NCBI GenBank assembly: GCA_044432925.1
Contig: JAWXUE010000002.1
Location: 1 to 64,000, forward strand
Direction: 5' to 3'
DNA from: JAWXUE01 sp044432925
GTDB taxonomy: Bacteria > Bacillota_I > Bacilli_A > Acholeplasmatales > Anaeroplasmataceae
DNA: 64,000 nt
In this document: one piece after another, positions 17,276 through 27,135 of the stretch
Layout of the letters: every line of letters starts with the position of its first letter
Numbering within the stretch: the first letter of the stretch is position 1
Notes under the pieces: model-generated
What the model was told of the DNA's origin: nothing
Database searches by the model: none
Seen by the model: only the letters and a program-made list of their open reading frames with translations
Program-made: the position numbers and the translations under genes

Positions 17276-20200
17276 ATGAGTAAACAAAAATATTTTATTG
17301 GATTAGATCCTGGAAGTGCATCAGTAGGTTATGCAGTAACTGATGAAAACTATAATTTAATTAAAACCAAAGGAAAACATTTTTGGGGAATTAGGTTGTT
17401 TGAAGCTGGAGAAACGGCACAACAAAGAAGAGTGGATCGTGGTTCTAGAAATAATTTAGAAAGAAAAAAACAACGTATAATACTTCTGCAAGAAATATTT
17501 AATGAAGAAGTTAATTCTATTGATAATGGATTCTTTTTACGTTTAAAAGAATCTATGTATCATAAAGAAGATAAAAGCACTAATCAAAAATATTCATTAT
17601 TTAATGATGGAAATTATAGTGATATTGATTATTATCATGATTTTAAAACAATTTACCATTTAAAAGAACAACTAATTAAAGGTGATATAAAAGATCCAAG
17701 ATTACTATACTTAGCATTATCTCATTCTCTAAAGCATAGAGGACATTTCATTTTCCAAGATGAATCTATATCTAAAGAAGGTAATTTAAACGACTTAATA
17801 ACATCACTTAATACTTATATTTTAGAAAATGAGTTTTGTTTAAAAGAAGGTATCAATGATAATTTTGATTGTGATGTCTTATCATTAGAAAAGATCTTAA
17901 AAAATAAAAGGTTATCTATGTCTTCTAAAGAAAAAGAAATAAAAACTTTATTTGATAATAAAAATTCTAAAAGAGATTTATTAATTAAAATGATGGTTGG
18001 TGGAAAAGTAGATATCGTTAAACTTTTCGATATTGAAACTGATAAAATAAAATCGTTTGGTTTTAAAGCAAACTTTGATGAAACTTATACTGATTTAGAA
18101 GATGTACTTGGGGATTATATTGAATTAGTAGATATTATTAAAGCAATATATGATTGGGTAAGGTTAGCTGATATAATAGGTCACAATGATTATATATGTC
18201 AAGCTAAAGTTGATTCATATCGTAAACACCATGAAGATATTAAATTATTAAAGGAATTTATTAAGAAGTATTGTCCTGAGAAATATAAAACAATATTTAG
18301 CTTAAATATAAAAGGAGAACATAATTATGTTTCTTATATTTACTTAAATAAAGTAAACAACAAGAAACAAGTTATTGATAAAAAGTGTTCTCAGGAAGAC
18401 TTTTGTAAATATGTTTTAAAATTAATAGAAAAGTATAAAGAAAATGTTGAAGAAAAATATTTAGAATTATATACAAGATTAGAACTTATCGATTTTGCTC
18501 CAAAACAACTTGTAAATAGCAATTGCGTTGTACCATATCAAATCACTTTAACTGAAATGAAAGCTATATTAAATAATTGTGAGAAGAACTTCCCTTTTTT
18601 AAATAGTATAGATAAAGATGGATATAAAACAAAAGATAAAATACTTTCATTATTAACTTTTAGAGTACCTTATTATGTAGGACATATTAATAACTATCAT
18701 AGTAATTCTTGGATAGTTAAGGCAAAACAAGAAAAAGTTAGACCATGGAATTATAAAGAAGTTATTGATATTGAAAAAAGTGCTGAAAACTTTATCAGAC
18801 GAATGACTAATAAATGTACTTACTTGAAAGAAGAAGATGTAATTCCAAAAGACTCCTTATTATACTCAAAATTTATGGTATTAAATGAAATTAATAATAT
18901 TAAAGTAAATGGTATTGATATATCTATTGATATGAAAAAAGAAATTTATAACAACTTATTTTGTAAACAAAAGAAAGTTACTCCGAATCAAATAAAATCA
19001 TTAATTAAATCTACTAATAGTTATACAAAAGAAATTACTATAACAGGAATTGATATTACAATCAAATCTTCTCTTAAATCATATATTGAATTAAATCAAA
19101 TCATACCAAATGTTGAAGATAATGTTAAAGAAAGTATTATTAATAAAATAGTGTTATTTTCCGCAGATAAAAAATTGTTAAAAAGTATTTTATCAAATGA
19201 GTTTGATTTTAAAGAAGAAGTTATTAACAAACTTTCTAAATTAAATTATAAAGATTGGGCAAGATTTTCAAATAAATTTTTAACACAACTAACTGATGTA
19301 AATAAAGAAACAGGTGAAGTATTAAATATAATTAATATGATGTATGAAACTAATAATAACTTAATGCAACTTTTAAGTAATGAATATAATTATATTAAAC
19401 AAATTAATGATATGAATACTATTAGTACTAATATAACACTAGATACAATTGAAAACTTATATTGCTCTCCTGCAGTAAGAAAGTCTATCTGGCAAACATT
19501 CCAAATCGTAGAAGAGATAGTTAAAGTAATGGGAGGTAAACCAGAAAAAATATTTGTGGAAATGGCTAGAGAAGAAGGAGAGAAAGTAAGAACAGAATCT
19601 CGTAAAACGGCTTTACTATCACTTTATTCATCTATTAAAAAAGAAGAACCTATTATATATGATAGACTTAATAATTCTGATGAAAAGTCATTAAGAAGTA
19701 AAAAATTATATTTATATTATACTCAAATGGGAAGATGTGCTTATACTAATCAAGTAATACAATTTGAAAGTTTATTTAATGATAATATATATGATATAGA
19801 ACATATCTACCCTAGATCAAAAAGTATGGATGATAGTATAATTAACAATCTTGTATTAGTTAATAAAATTGTAAATTCAAATAAAAGTGATCAATTTCCT
19901 ATACCTACACAATATAGACAATTAGATTTATGGAAGAAATTATTAGAGCTTAAATTAATTACTCAAGAGAAATTCAATAGATTATCTAGAGTAACCGAAT
20001 TTACAGAAACTGAATTAAAAGGATTCATCCAACGTCAATTAGTAGAGACTAGACAATCAACTAAAATAATAACTGAACTATTAACAAACTATTTATCAGA
20101 TTCTAAAGGTAAAGTTGTTTACTCTAAAGCAGGTAATGTATCAAGATTTAGACAACATTTTGATATTACAAAAAACAGAGATTTAAATGATTTACATCAT

Positions 20201-21232
20201 GCTCATGATGCATATTTAAATATAGTTGTAGGAAATGTATTCGATTGTAAATTTAACGAAAAATTTTACTTAAATATTACTTCTAACTCATATAGTTTAA
20301 AGCCTGATATTTTATATAATTCAAAATATGCACAAAATAATTCTTGGAATGATAACACTATTGGTATAGTAAAAGATAATATATTCAATAAAAGAGTATT
20401 ATTTACAAGACAAGCATTTACATCAACAGGACAATTATTTAATTTAAATCCTGTTAAGAAAAACACAGGTTCTAATAAAGGAATCCCATTAAAAGACAAT
20501 GCTATATTAATTGATGTAACAAAATACGGATCATACATTGGTAAAAATCCTTCCTATTTTACTTTAGTAGAATATCTAAAAGGTAAAAAATCAATTCGAA
20601 CTTTGATATCAATACCTACATATATCTCTAATATGACAATTAATAATAAAGAAATTTTTAATAAATATATTAAAGATGAGTTAGGGATAACGGATTACAA
20701 TATCATCATTAATAAAATCAAACTTAACAGTTTAGTTTCTATAGAAGGGATGATAGTTCATTTATCAGGTGGTAAAGATGTTAAAAATGCAATTCAATTA
20801 ATTTTAGCCCAAGAACAAAGTGATTATTTGAAGAAATTATATAAATTATCAAATGATTCGAATATTAAAGACGCTAGTATAAATGAAATAAATAATTATA
20901 ATCTATATAATATAATGTTAGATAAATTAAACAATAATATTTACTCTAAATTTAAATCATATAAATCAGCTATAGTTGCTATGCAAAATAAAGATAAATT
21001 CATTACATTGACGATATTACAACAAGTAAATTTATTAAAAGAAATAATGAAATTATTCAGTTGTAGTGCCGCAAGAGCAAATCTAAAATCTATTGATGGT
21101 CCATCAGAAGCTGGAAGAGAATCTATTAATTTAAATATTTCTAGTTACAATAAATTCGAATTAATTAATCAATCTATTACAGGTATATACGAAAATAGAA
21201 TAGATTTACTAACATGTGAGAAAGAAAAATGA
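17276..21232 (+). CDS. cas9: CRISPR-associated endonuclease Cas9 (type II-A)
   Basis: 1318-aa RNA-guided DNA endonuclease. RuvC-I is YFIGLDPGSASVGYAV (Asp11). The Arg-rich bridge helix RRVDRGSRNNLERKKQR lies near residues 55-75. The REC lobe is helical. RuvC-II is KIFVEMAREE (Glu762). The HNH domain contains YDIEHIYPRSK (His843) and VNSNKSD with the second Asn. Then come FIQRQLVETRQSTK and RuvC-III LHHAHDAYLN (His977, Asp978). The C-terminal roughly 200 residues form the expected PAM-interacting region. All catalytic residues are present, so it should cut DNA. Length and architecture are close to the S. pyogenes and Lactobacillales II-A group. AAGGAG precedes the ATG. It overlaps cas1 by 4 bp (ATGA). 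The PAM is unknown. Confidence 0.98.
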   Translation: MSKQKYFIGLDPGSASVGYAVTDENYNLIKTKGKHFWGIRLFEAGETAQQRRVDRGSRNNLERKKQRIILLQEIFNEEVNSIDNGFFLRLKESMYHKEDKSTNQKYSLFNDGNYSDIDYYHDFKTIYHLKEQLIKGDIKDPRLLYLALSHSLKHRGHFIFQDESISKEGNLNDLITSLNTYILENEFCLKEGINDNFDCDVLSLEKILKNKRLSMSSKEKEIKTLFDNKNSKRDLLIKMMVGGKVDIVKLFDIETDKIKSFGFKANFDETYTDLEDVLGDYIELVDIIKAIYDWVRLADIIGHNDYICQAKVDSYRKHHEDIKLLKEFIKKYCPEKYKTIFSLNIKGEHNYVSYIYLNKVNNKKQVIDKKCSQEDFCKYVLKLIEKYKENVEEKYLELYTRLELIDFAPKQLVNSNCVVPYQITLTEMKAILNNCEKNFPFLNSIDKDGYKTKDKILSLLTFRVPYYVGHINNYHSNSWIVKAKQEKVRPWNYKEVIDIEKSAENFIRRMTNKCTYLKEEDVIPKDSLLYSKFMVLNEINNIKVNGIDISIDMKKEIYNNLFCKQKKVTPNQIKSLIKSTNSYTKEITITGIDITIKSSLKSYIELNQIIPNVEDNVKESIINKIVLFSADKKLLKSILSNEFDFKEEVINKLSKLNYKDWARFSNKFLTQLTDVNKETGEVLNIINMMYETNNNLMQLLSNEYNYIKQINDMNTISTNITLDTIENLYCSPAVRKSIWQTFQIVEEIVKVMGGKPEKIFVEMAREEGEKVRTESRKTALLSLYSSIKKEEPIIYDRLNNSDEKSLRSKKLYLYYTQMGRCAYTNQVIQFESLFNDNIYDIEHIYPRSKSMDDSIINNLVLVNKIVNSNKSDQFPIPTQYRQLDLWKKLLELKLITQEKFNRLSRVTEFTETELKGFIQRQLVETRQSTKIITELLTNYLSDSKGKVVYSKAGNVSRFRQHFDITKNRDLNDLHHAHDAYLNIVVGNVFDCKFNEKFYLNITSNSYSLKPDILYNSKYAQNNSWNDNTIGIVKDNIFNKRVLFTRQAFTSTGQLFNLNPVKKNTGSNKGIPLKDNAILIDVTKYGSYIGKNPSYFTLVEYLKGKKSIRTLISIPTYISNMTINNKEIFNKYIKDELGITDYNIIINKIKLNSLVSIEGMIVHLSGGKDVKNAIQLILAQEQSDYLKKLYKLSNDSNIKDASINEINNYNLYNIMLDKLNNNIYSKFKSYKSAIVAMQNKDKFITLTILQQVNLLKEIMKLFSCSAARANLKSIDGPSEAGRESINLNISSYNKFELINQSITGIYENRIDLLTCEKEK

Positions 21233-22101
21233 GTTTTAGAACAGTAGTTATATCTAACACATGTAAACTTGATTACAAATTAAATTATTTAACTATACGT
21301 ACTAATGAAGATATAAAACAAGTGTTTATAGAGGAAATAGCTGTATTGATTTTAGAAACTACAGCTATTTCTATTACTGCTGCTTTATTATCTGAATTGA
21401 TAAAGCAAAAAGTTAAGGTTATATTTTGTGATGAGAAAAGAAATCCAAGTTCAGAGTTAATATCTTACTATGGATCCCATGATACTAGTAATAAGATATT
21501 ATCTCAAATTAATTGGGATACTATTATCAAAGAAGAAGTATGGACAATAATCATAAAAGAAAAAATTAAAAACCAAGCATTACTATTAAAAGAGTTAAAT
21601 CTTTCACAACATGAATTATTATTTTCTTATATTGACCAATTAGAGCATTATGATAGCACTAATAGAGAAGGACATGCAGCTAAAGTTTATTTTAATGCAA
21701 TTTTCGGAAATGAATTTACTAGAAATGATGATTGCGCAACAAATGCAGCATTAAATTACGGATATACATTATTGCTATCAACATTTAATAGAGAAATTGT
21801 ATCCCAAGGTTATATTACTCAATTGGGGTTATTCCATAAGAATAGATTTAATCAATTTAATTTTGCATCTGATTTGATAGAGCCATTTAGAGTTATTGTA
21901 GATAAGTTCGTAATACGTAATAATTTCTCCAAATTTGAAAAAGATGAAAAGCATATAATGGTAACAATCTTAAATCAAGAAGTGAAAATTGATGGTAAAA
22001 AACAATATTTACTTAATGCAATCAAGATATATTGCAAATCTGTTTTTAACATATTAAATAAGTTAGATAATGATTTCATTTGTTTTGAGTATGAGTTATA
22101 G
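21229..22101 (+). CDS. cas1: CRISPR adaptation integrase Cas1
   Basis: 290-aa type II Cas1, which with Cas2 inserts new spacers at the leader end. The N-terminal beta domain (residues 1-80, including VVISNTCKLDYKLNYLTIR) precedes the helical catalytic domain. The metal-binding residues are visible: Glu147 in NREGHAAKVYF, His203 in GLFHKNRFNQF and Glu218 in SDLIEPFR. Length matches the family. It overlaps cas9 by ATGA and is 4 bases from cas2, consistent with one operon. Confidence 0.97.
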   Translation: MSFRTVVISNTCKLDYKLNYLTIRTNEDIKQVFIEEIAVLILETTAISITAALLSELIKQKVKVIFCDEKRNPSSELISYYGSHDTSNKILSQINWDTIIKEEVWTIIIKEKIKNQALLLKELNLSQHELLFSYIDQLEHYDSTNREGHAAKVYFNAIFGNEFTRNDDCATNAALNYGYTLLLSTFNREIVSQGYITQLGLFHKNRFNQFNFASDLIEPFRVIVDKFVIRNNFSKFEKDEKHIMVTILNQEVKIDGKKQYLLNAIKIYCKSVFNILNKLDNDFICFEYEL

Positions 22102-22105
22102 ATAT

Positions 22106-22411
22106 ATGAGAGTTATAGTTTTCTTCGATCTTCCTTCAGTTTCACCATCTGATAAAAAAGCTTATTTAAATTTCAGAAAATTTTTATTAATTAATGGGTT
22201 TATGATGATGCAAGAATCTGTATATTGTAAACTAACACTAAATCAAACAGTTTCAGATTCTGTATTAAATAGTTTATCAAAAAATAAACCAATGAACGGA
22301 AATGTTCAAATTTTAGTTATTACGGAAAAACAGTTTCAAAAAATTGTATTACTCGTTGGGGATAATGATAATACTTTAATTAATACTGATGAAAGAGTAT
22401 TAATATTATGA
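22106..22411 (+). CDS. cas2: CRISPR adaptation protein Cas2
   Basis: 101-aa Cas2 with a ferredoxin-like fold that bridges Cas1 dimers during spacer integration. The start MRVIVFFDLPSVSP contains the conserved first-strand Asp (Asp8), followed by FRKFLLINGFMMMQESVYCKL, typical of type II Cas2. The ATG at 22106 is chosen since the protein then begins as in homologues; an ATG at 22070 would add 12 residues lying inside cas1. It overlaps csn2 by ATGA. Confidence 0.97.
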   Translation: MRVIVFFDLPSVSPSDKKAYLNFRKFLLINGFMMMQESVYCKLTLNQTVSDSVLNSLSKNKPMNGNVQILVITEKQFQKIVLLVGDNDNTLINTDERVLIL

Positions 22412-23058
22412 AATTAACACATGACATTTTAAATAAACCTATTGTATTTAATTCTGAAAATATTAATATCATATACATCGAATGCTCTAAACTTTTTTAT
22501 ACAATATGTAATAATTTCATTGAATTTAATGATTGTTTAGAATTATACAAAGATAATAAAAAATTAAATCCATCTAAATCTATTTGTATTATTACAGACT
22601 ATTTCAATTTAAATATCAATACAACAAAAAATTTATCTAAACTATATTTATCCCTTACTCAAGGCATTAATTCGATTGAAAAAAATAATTTCAACAACTA
22701 TTTCATTAATTTCATTCAAACTATATCTTTTGAATCAAATTATAATTTAACATATGATCTTGAAATAAATTATAATGAAATTTACAAGAGTGTTAGTTTA
22801 CAAATTGATCAACGTGACAATTTAACATTTCTAGAAAAATTAATTTCATATATAAGTATTTCACGAGACTTAAATAATTATGAATTATTTGTTTTAATAA
22901 ATATCAAAGTGTTTATGAATGATAATGATATAGAAGAATTATATAAATATTGCATATATAATAAAATAAATCTATTATTACTTGAAACTAAACAATCAAC
23001 TATTTTACATAATGAAAAAGTAACTATTATTGATAAAGACTTCTGTATTATTGATTGA
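22408..23058 (+). CDS. csn2: Type II-A adaptation protein Csn2
   Basis: 216-aa Csn2, a ring-forming DNA-end-binding protein needed for spacer acquisition in II-A systems. Overall identity to known Csn2 looks low, but the length, the position after cas2, the N-terminal MKLTHDILNKPIVF strand block and the C-terminal LFVLINIKVFMNDNDIEELY-KYCIYNKINLLLLE stretch match the short Csn2 family. This gene defines the locus as subtype II-A. It ends 95 bp before the first repeat with no convincing terminator, so cas transcripts may run into the array. Confidence 0.85.
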   Translation: MKLTHDILNKPIVFNSENINIIYIECSKLFYTICNNFIEFNDCLELYKDNKKLNPSKSICIITDYFNLNINTTKNLSKLYLSLTQGINSIEKNNFNNYFINFIQTISFESNYNLTYDLEINYNEIYKSVSLQIDQRDNLTFLEKLISYISISRDLNNYELFVLINIKVFMNDNDIEELYKYCIYNKINLLLLETKQSTILHNEKVTIIDKDFCIID

Positions 23059-23083
23059 ATTAACATTTGTTTGATAGTATAAT
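23055..23083 (+). promoter_or_regulatory. Predicted leader promoter for the CRISPR array
   Basis: TTGAAT (23055-23060), 17-bp spacer, TATAAT (23078-23083). Transcription would begin near 23090, about 65 bases before the first repeat. The -10 lies in one arm of a 10-bp inverted repeat (23073-23082 with 23093-23102) that has no T-tract and is not a good terminator. Confidence 0.6.
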
Positions 23084-23153
23084 CTATACTGGTTATACTA
23101 TCGTAACATATAACATTAGAAGTGTAGTGGCTTTTATATGCTCAAATTTTGAG
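23059..23153 (+). promoter_or_regulatory. CRISPR leader with type II-A anchoring motif
   Basis: The 95 bp between csn2 and the array end in TTTTGAG directly before repeat 1. Type II-A leaders studied in Streptococcus end in the related ATTTGAG leader-anchoring sequence that directs Cas1-Cas2 integration. CTCAAA at 23141-23146 can pair with TTTGAG of the leader end or of the repeat. A stretch at 23122-23140 (GTGTAGTGGCTTTTATATG) resembles the repeat core with small changes. Confidence 0.75.
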
Positions 23154-26100
23154 GTTTGAGCGTAGTGTAATTTTATATGTTATTAAAACAAAACGGCTAA
23201 GGCTTACGCTTCACGAGTTGTTTGAGCGTAGTGTAATTTTATATGTTATTAAAACAAAACAATACAAACGCTAATGAGCTGTTATGTTTGAGCGTAGTGT
23301 AATTTTATATGTTATTAAAACAGTATATAAAGATAGTGCTGTTGGTTTGCTGTTTGAGCGTAGTGTAATTTTATATGTTATTAAAACTTAAAACCTCCTA
23401 AGCATCTGCAGCTGTGTGTTTGAGCGTAGTGTAATTTTATATGTTATTAAAACTGAAATTATTAATAGTGAAAGTATTGAGTCGTTTGAGCGTAGTGTAA
23501 TTTTATATGTTATTAAAACAAAAAAATGCTGAATCAACTGAAAAAATCAGTTTGAGCGTAGTGTAATTTTATATGTTATTAAAACTTTTATAAACAAAGA
23601 TATTTTTGATGTTGAGTTTGAGCGTAGTGTAATTTTATATGTTATTAAAACTGAAATTATTAATAGTGAAAGTATTGAATCGTTTGAGCGTAGTGTAATT
23701 TTATATGTTATTAAAACAAGATATAAAGCTAATAATGTTACGCTATCGTTTGAGCGTAGTGTAATTTTATATGTTATTAAAACTATAAAGAGATATTTAA
23801 GACTGAGTCTGATGTTTGAGCGTAGTGTAATTTTATATGTTATTAAAACTATTTGAGGAACATGAACAAAATGTAAACCGTTTGAGCGTAGTGTAATTTT
23901 ATATGTTATTAAAACAAATTAGCAATGGCTTTATTAAAGAAGTATGTTTGAGCGTAGTGTAATTTTATATGTTATTAAAACATAGGTGCTATATTAACGC
24001 TAGTGATATTAGTTTGAGCGTAGTGTAATTTTATATGTTATTAAAACACATTGTTTTATATGCTACAGTATCGCATAGTTTGAGCGTAGTGTAATTTTAT
24101 ATGTTATTAAAACATATAGCAAAATAGGTCAACTTACACCTTAGTTTGAGCGTAGTGTAATTTTATATGTTATTAAAACATCAATTATATACTTACCCTC
24201 ATATAATATGTTTGAGCGTAGTGTAATTTTATATGTTATTAAAACCTCAATACATTTATTAGAGCCTGCTATAGAGTTTGAGCGTAGTGTAATTTTATAT
24301 GTTATTAAAACAATACTGATTTTTGGTATTGTTAGAATATCGTTTGAGCGTAGTGTAATTTTATATGTTATTAAAACGCCAATCTATATAGCAAAACAAA
24401 CAACTACGTTTGAGCGTAGTGTAATTTTATATGTTATTAAAACGTTAAGAGACGCAAAAACAGCTATAGACGCGTTTGAGCGTAGTGTAATTTTATATGT
24501 TATTAAAACTTCCTCTTTTTCCAATACCTGGATTTGTTTGTTTGAGCGTAGTGTAATTTTATATGTTATTAAAACTAGTGGTTCGCAAGTTGGTGTGCAT
24601 ATGGGGTTTGAGCGTAGTGTAATTTTATATGTTATTAAAACAAAAACATTAAATGATAATCAATTTTTCACGTTTGAGCGTAGTGTAATTTTATATGTTA
24701 TTAAAACTTCGTTGTAATATATGCGTTCTGTGAATCTGTTTGAGCGTAGTGTAATTTTATATGTTATTAAAACTTACCTTCATAATCTCTAATCTTTAAC
24801 TCTGTTTGAGCGTAGTGTAATTTTATATGTTATTAAAACTAAATAGGAGAGACTAAACAAACTCAATAAGTTTGAGCGTAGTGTAATTTTATATGTTATT
24901 AAAACTTTTAAATAATCAATTATATTAGACTTGTAGTTTGAGCGTAGTGTAATTTTATATGTTATTAAAACCATGTAACTTGCTAATTGGTCTATAGCGT
25001 AGTTTGAGCGTAGTGTAATTTTATATGTTATTAAAACCATAGACGACTTTATAAGACGCTCGTATAAGTTTGAGCGTAGTGTAATTTTATATGTTATTAA
25101 AACTTAATTAACTCTAACTGTTTTATGTATCTAGTTTGAGCGTAGTGTAATTTTATATGTTATTAAAACAGAGACAATTATGATTAATGGGAAACATGCG
25201 TTTGAGCGTAGTGTAATTTTATATGTTATTAAAACTGTTTTAATTATTTCTAAAGGTTTAATTGTGTTTGAGCGTAGTGTAATTTTATATGTTATTAAAA
25301 CTTTAGTAAAAAGCCTACCAAGTGCAAACTAGTTTGAGCGTAGTGTAATTTTATATGTTATTAAAACAAACATTAGAATCTTTAGCTGGTGCTTTTCGTT
25401 TGAGCGTAGTGTAATTTTATATGTTATTAAAACCAGTTGTTCCTGATGAAGTTGTGTTTGGTTGTTTGAGCGTAGTGTAATTTTATATGTTATTAAAACA
25501 ATCTTTCATGATTGATTTACTAAGGTCAGGTTTGAGCGTAGTGTAATTTTATTTGTTATTAAAACAATTCACAAATATTCACTGTAGATTCTTTTGTTTG
25601 AGCGTAGTGTAATTTTATTTGTTATTAAAACAATGTTAATTATTAAGTGGTGTTGATAGGGGTTTGAGCGTAGTGTAATTTTATTTGTTATTAAAACTAA
25701 CAAGTTATGGTCGTAAGCAGTTGCTGGGTTTGAGCGTAGTGTAATTTTATTTGTTATTAAAACAAATTAAAGTGTTAGAAACTAAAATTGATGGTTTGAG
25801 CGTAGTGTAATTTTATTTGTTATTAAAACTCAAATGTTCGCTAATGATGATGTGGACAAGTTTGAGCGTAGTGTAATTTTATATGTTATTAAAACATTGT
25901 GATAAACAAATAAGTCTATCATTTCGTTTGAGCGTAGTGTAATTTTATTTGTTATTAAAACTTCCTCATCAATTTCTTTATCAGTCCAATTGTTTGAGCG
26001 TAGTGTAATTTTATTTGTTATTAAAACTATCTCGTGGTACTACTGAGTTCTCATTCAGTTTGAGCGTAGTGTAATTTTATATGTTATTAAAACCATCCAT

Positions 26101-27083
26101 ATAATTGTAATCACCATAATGAGGTTTGAGCGTAGTGTAATTTTATATGTTATTAAAACCACATTGCAGGACTTGGTGGATAAAACAGGGTTTGAGCGTA
26201 GTGTAATTTTATATGTTATTAAAACGATGTAAGTATTGACGTTGTTTATGGAGACGTTTGAGCGTAGTGTAATTTTATATGTTATTAAAACTTTTTTTAA
26301 CTCTTTTAAATTTTTAATCATGTTTGAGCGTAGTGTAATTTTATATGTTATTAAAACTGTAATACACATCGACGAAATTCCTGGTTCGTTTGAGCGTTGT
26401 GTAATTTTATATGTTATTAAAACAGTCACTTATATTACTAGCCTTTGTTTTAAGTTTGAGCGTAGTGTAATTTTATATGTTATTAAAACCATTCAAATAC
26501 ACAAGCATTAAATAGAATTGTTTGAGCGTAGTGTAATTTTATATGTTATTAAAACTTGGAATGGTCAAGGTCAATATGTAGTGTTGTTTGAGCGTAGTGT
26601 AATTTTATATGTTATTAAAACAAGAAGAAGTAGAGAAGTATCGTAGCGATAGTTTGAGCGTAGTGTAATTTTATTTGTTATTAAAACATAAATATATTTA
26701 CCATCGTCAATTGCAGCGTTTGAGCGTAGTGTAATTTTATTTGTTATTAAAACTTGAATAATATTTGGAATTCATATTTATCAGTTTGAGCGTAGTGTAA
26801 TTTTATTTGTTATTAAAACTAATTGTAGATTATTTATCATCTATTAAACGTTTGAGCGTAGTGTAATTTTATTTGTTATTAAAACTATGGAAAAATTACT
26901 AAAAACTGTATATTCGTTTGAGCGTAGTGTAATTTTATTTGTTATTAAAACTATACAGATTATTAGAAGGTCAAGAATTAAGATTGAGCGTAGTATAATT
27001 TTATATGTTATTAAAACTGTTCTATAAAAATCCATAGGTTTTATCTCGTTTGAGCGTAGTGTAATTTTATATATTAAATAATT
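23154..27083 (+). CRISPR. CRISPR array, 60 repeats and 59 spacers
   Basis: Direct repeat of 36 bp: GTTTGAGCGTAGTGTAAT followed by TTTATATGTTATTAAAAC. Spacers are 30 bp, and the 66-bp unit is exact from the first start (23154) to the last (27048), i.e. 59 periods. Repeats 1-36 appear identical. Base 24 is T instead of A in repeats 37-41, 43-44 and 54-58. Repeat 50 (26388) has A11 to T. Repeat 59 (26982) carries two changes. Repeat 60 (27048) keeps only its first 25 bases before degenerating, marking the leader-distal end. The orientation agrees with the tracrRNA anti-repeat and the leader. Spacers 5 and 8 are nearly identical. Five apparent open reading frames inside are repeat translations. 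Confidence 0.99.
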
Positions 27084-27135
27084 AAAATAGTATATAAAGT
27101 CAAAATTTGTTAATAATATAAATGGTGATTTATAT

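Noticed and set aside
23073..23102. 10-bp inverted repeat after csn2 as a cas operon terminator
   Set aside because: There is no T-tract after the stem, and a good -10 box lies in its left arm; better viewed as part of the leader promoter.
24208..24717. Open reading frame encoding a repeated FERSVILYVIKT peptide (also 26236-26511 on the plus strand)
   Set aside because: It is the 66-bp CRISPR unit read in frame (66 is a multiple of 3); there is no ribosome site and the sequence is explained by the array.
24789..25040. Minus-strand frames with repeated VLITYKITLRSN (also 26055-26429 and 26844-27155)
   Set aside because: Same cause: reverse translation of the CRISPR repeats, without start signals.
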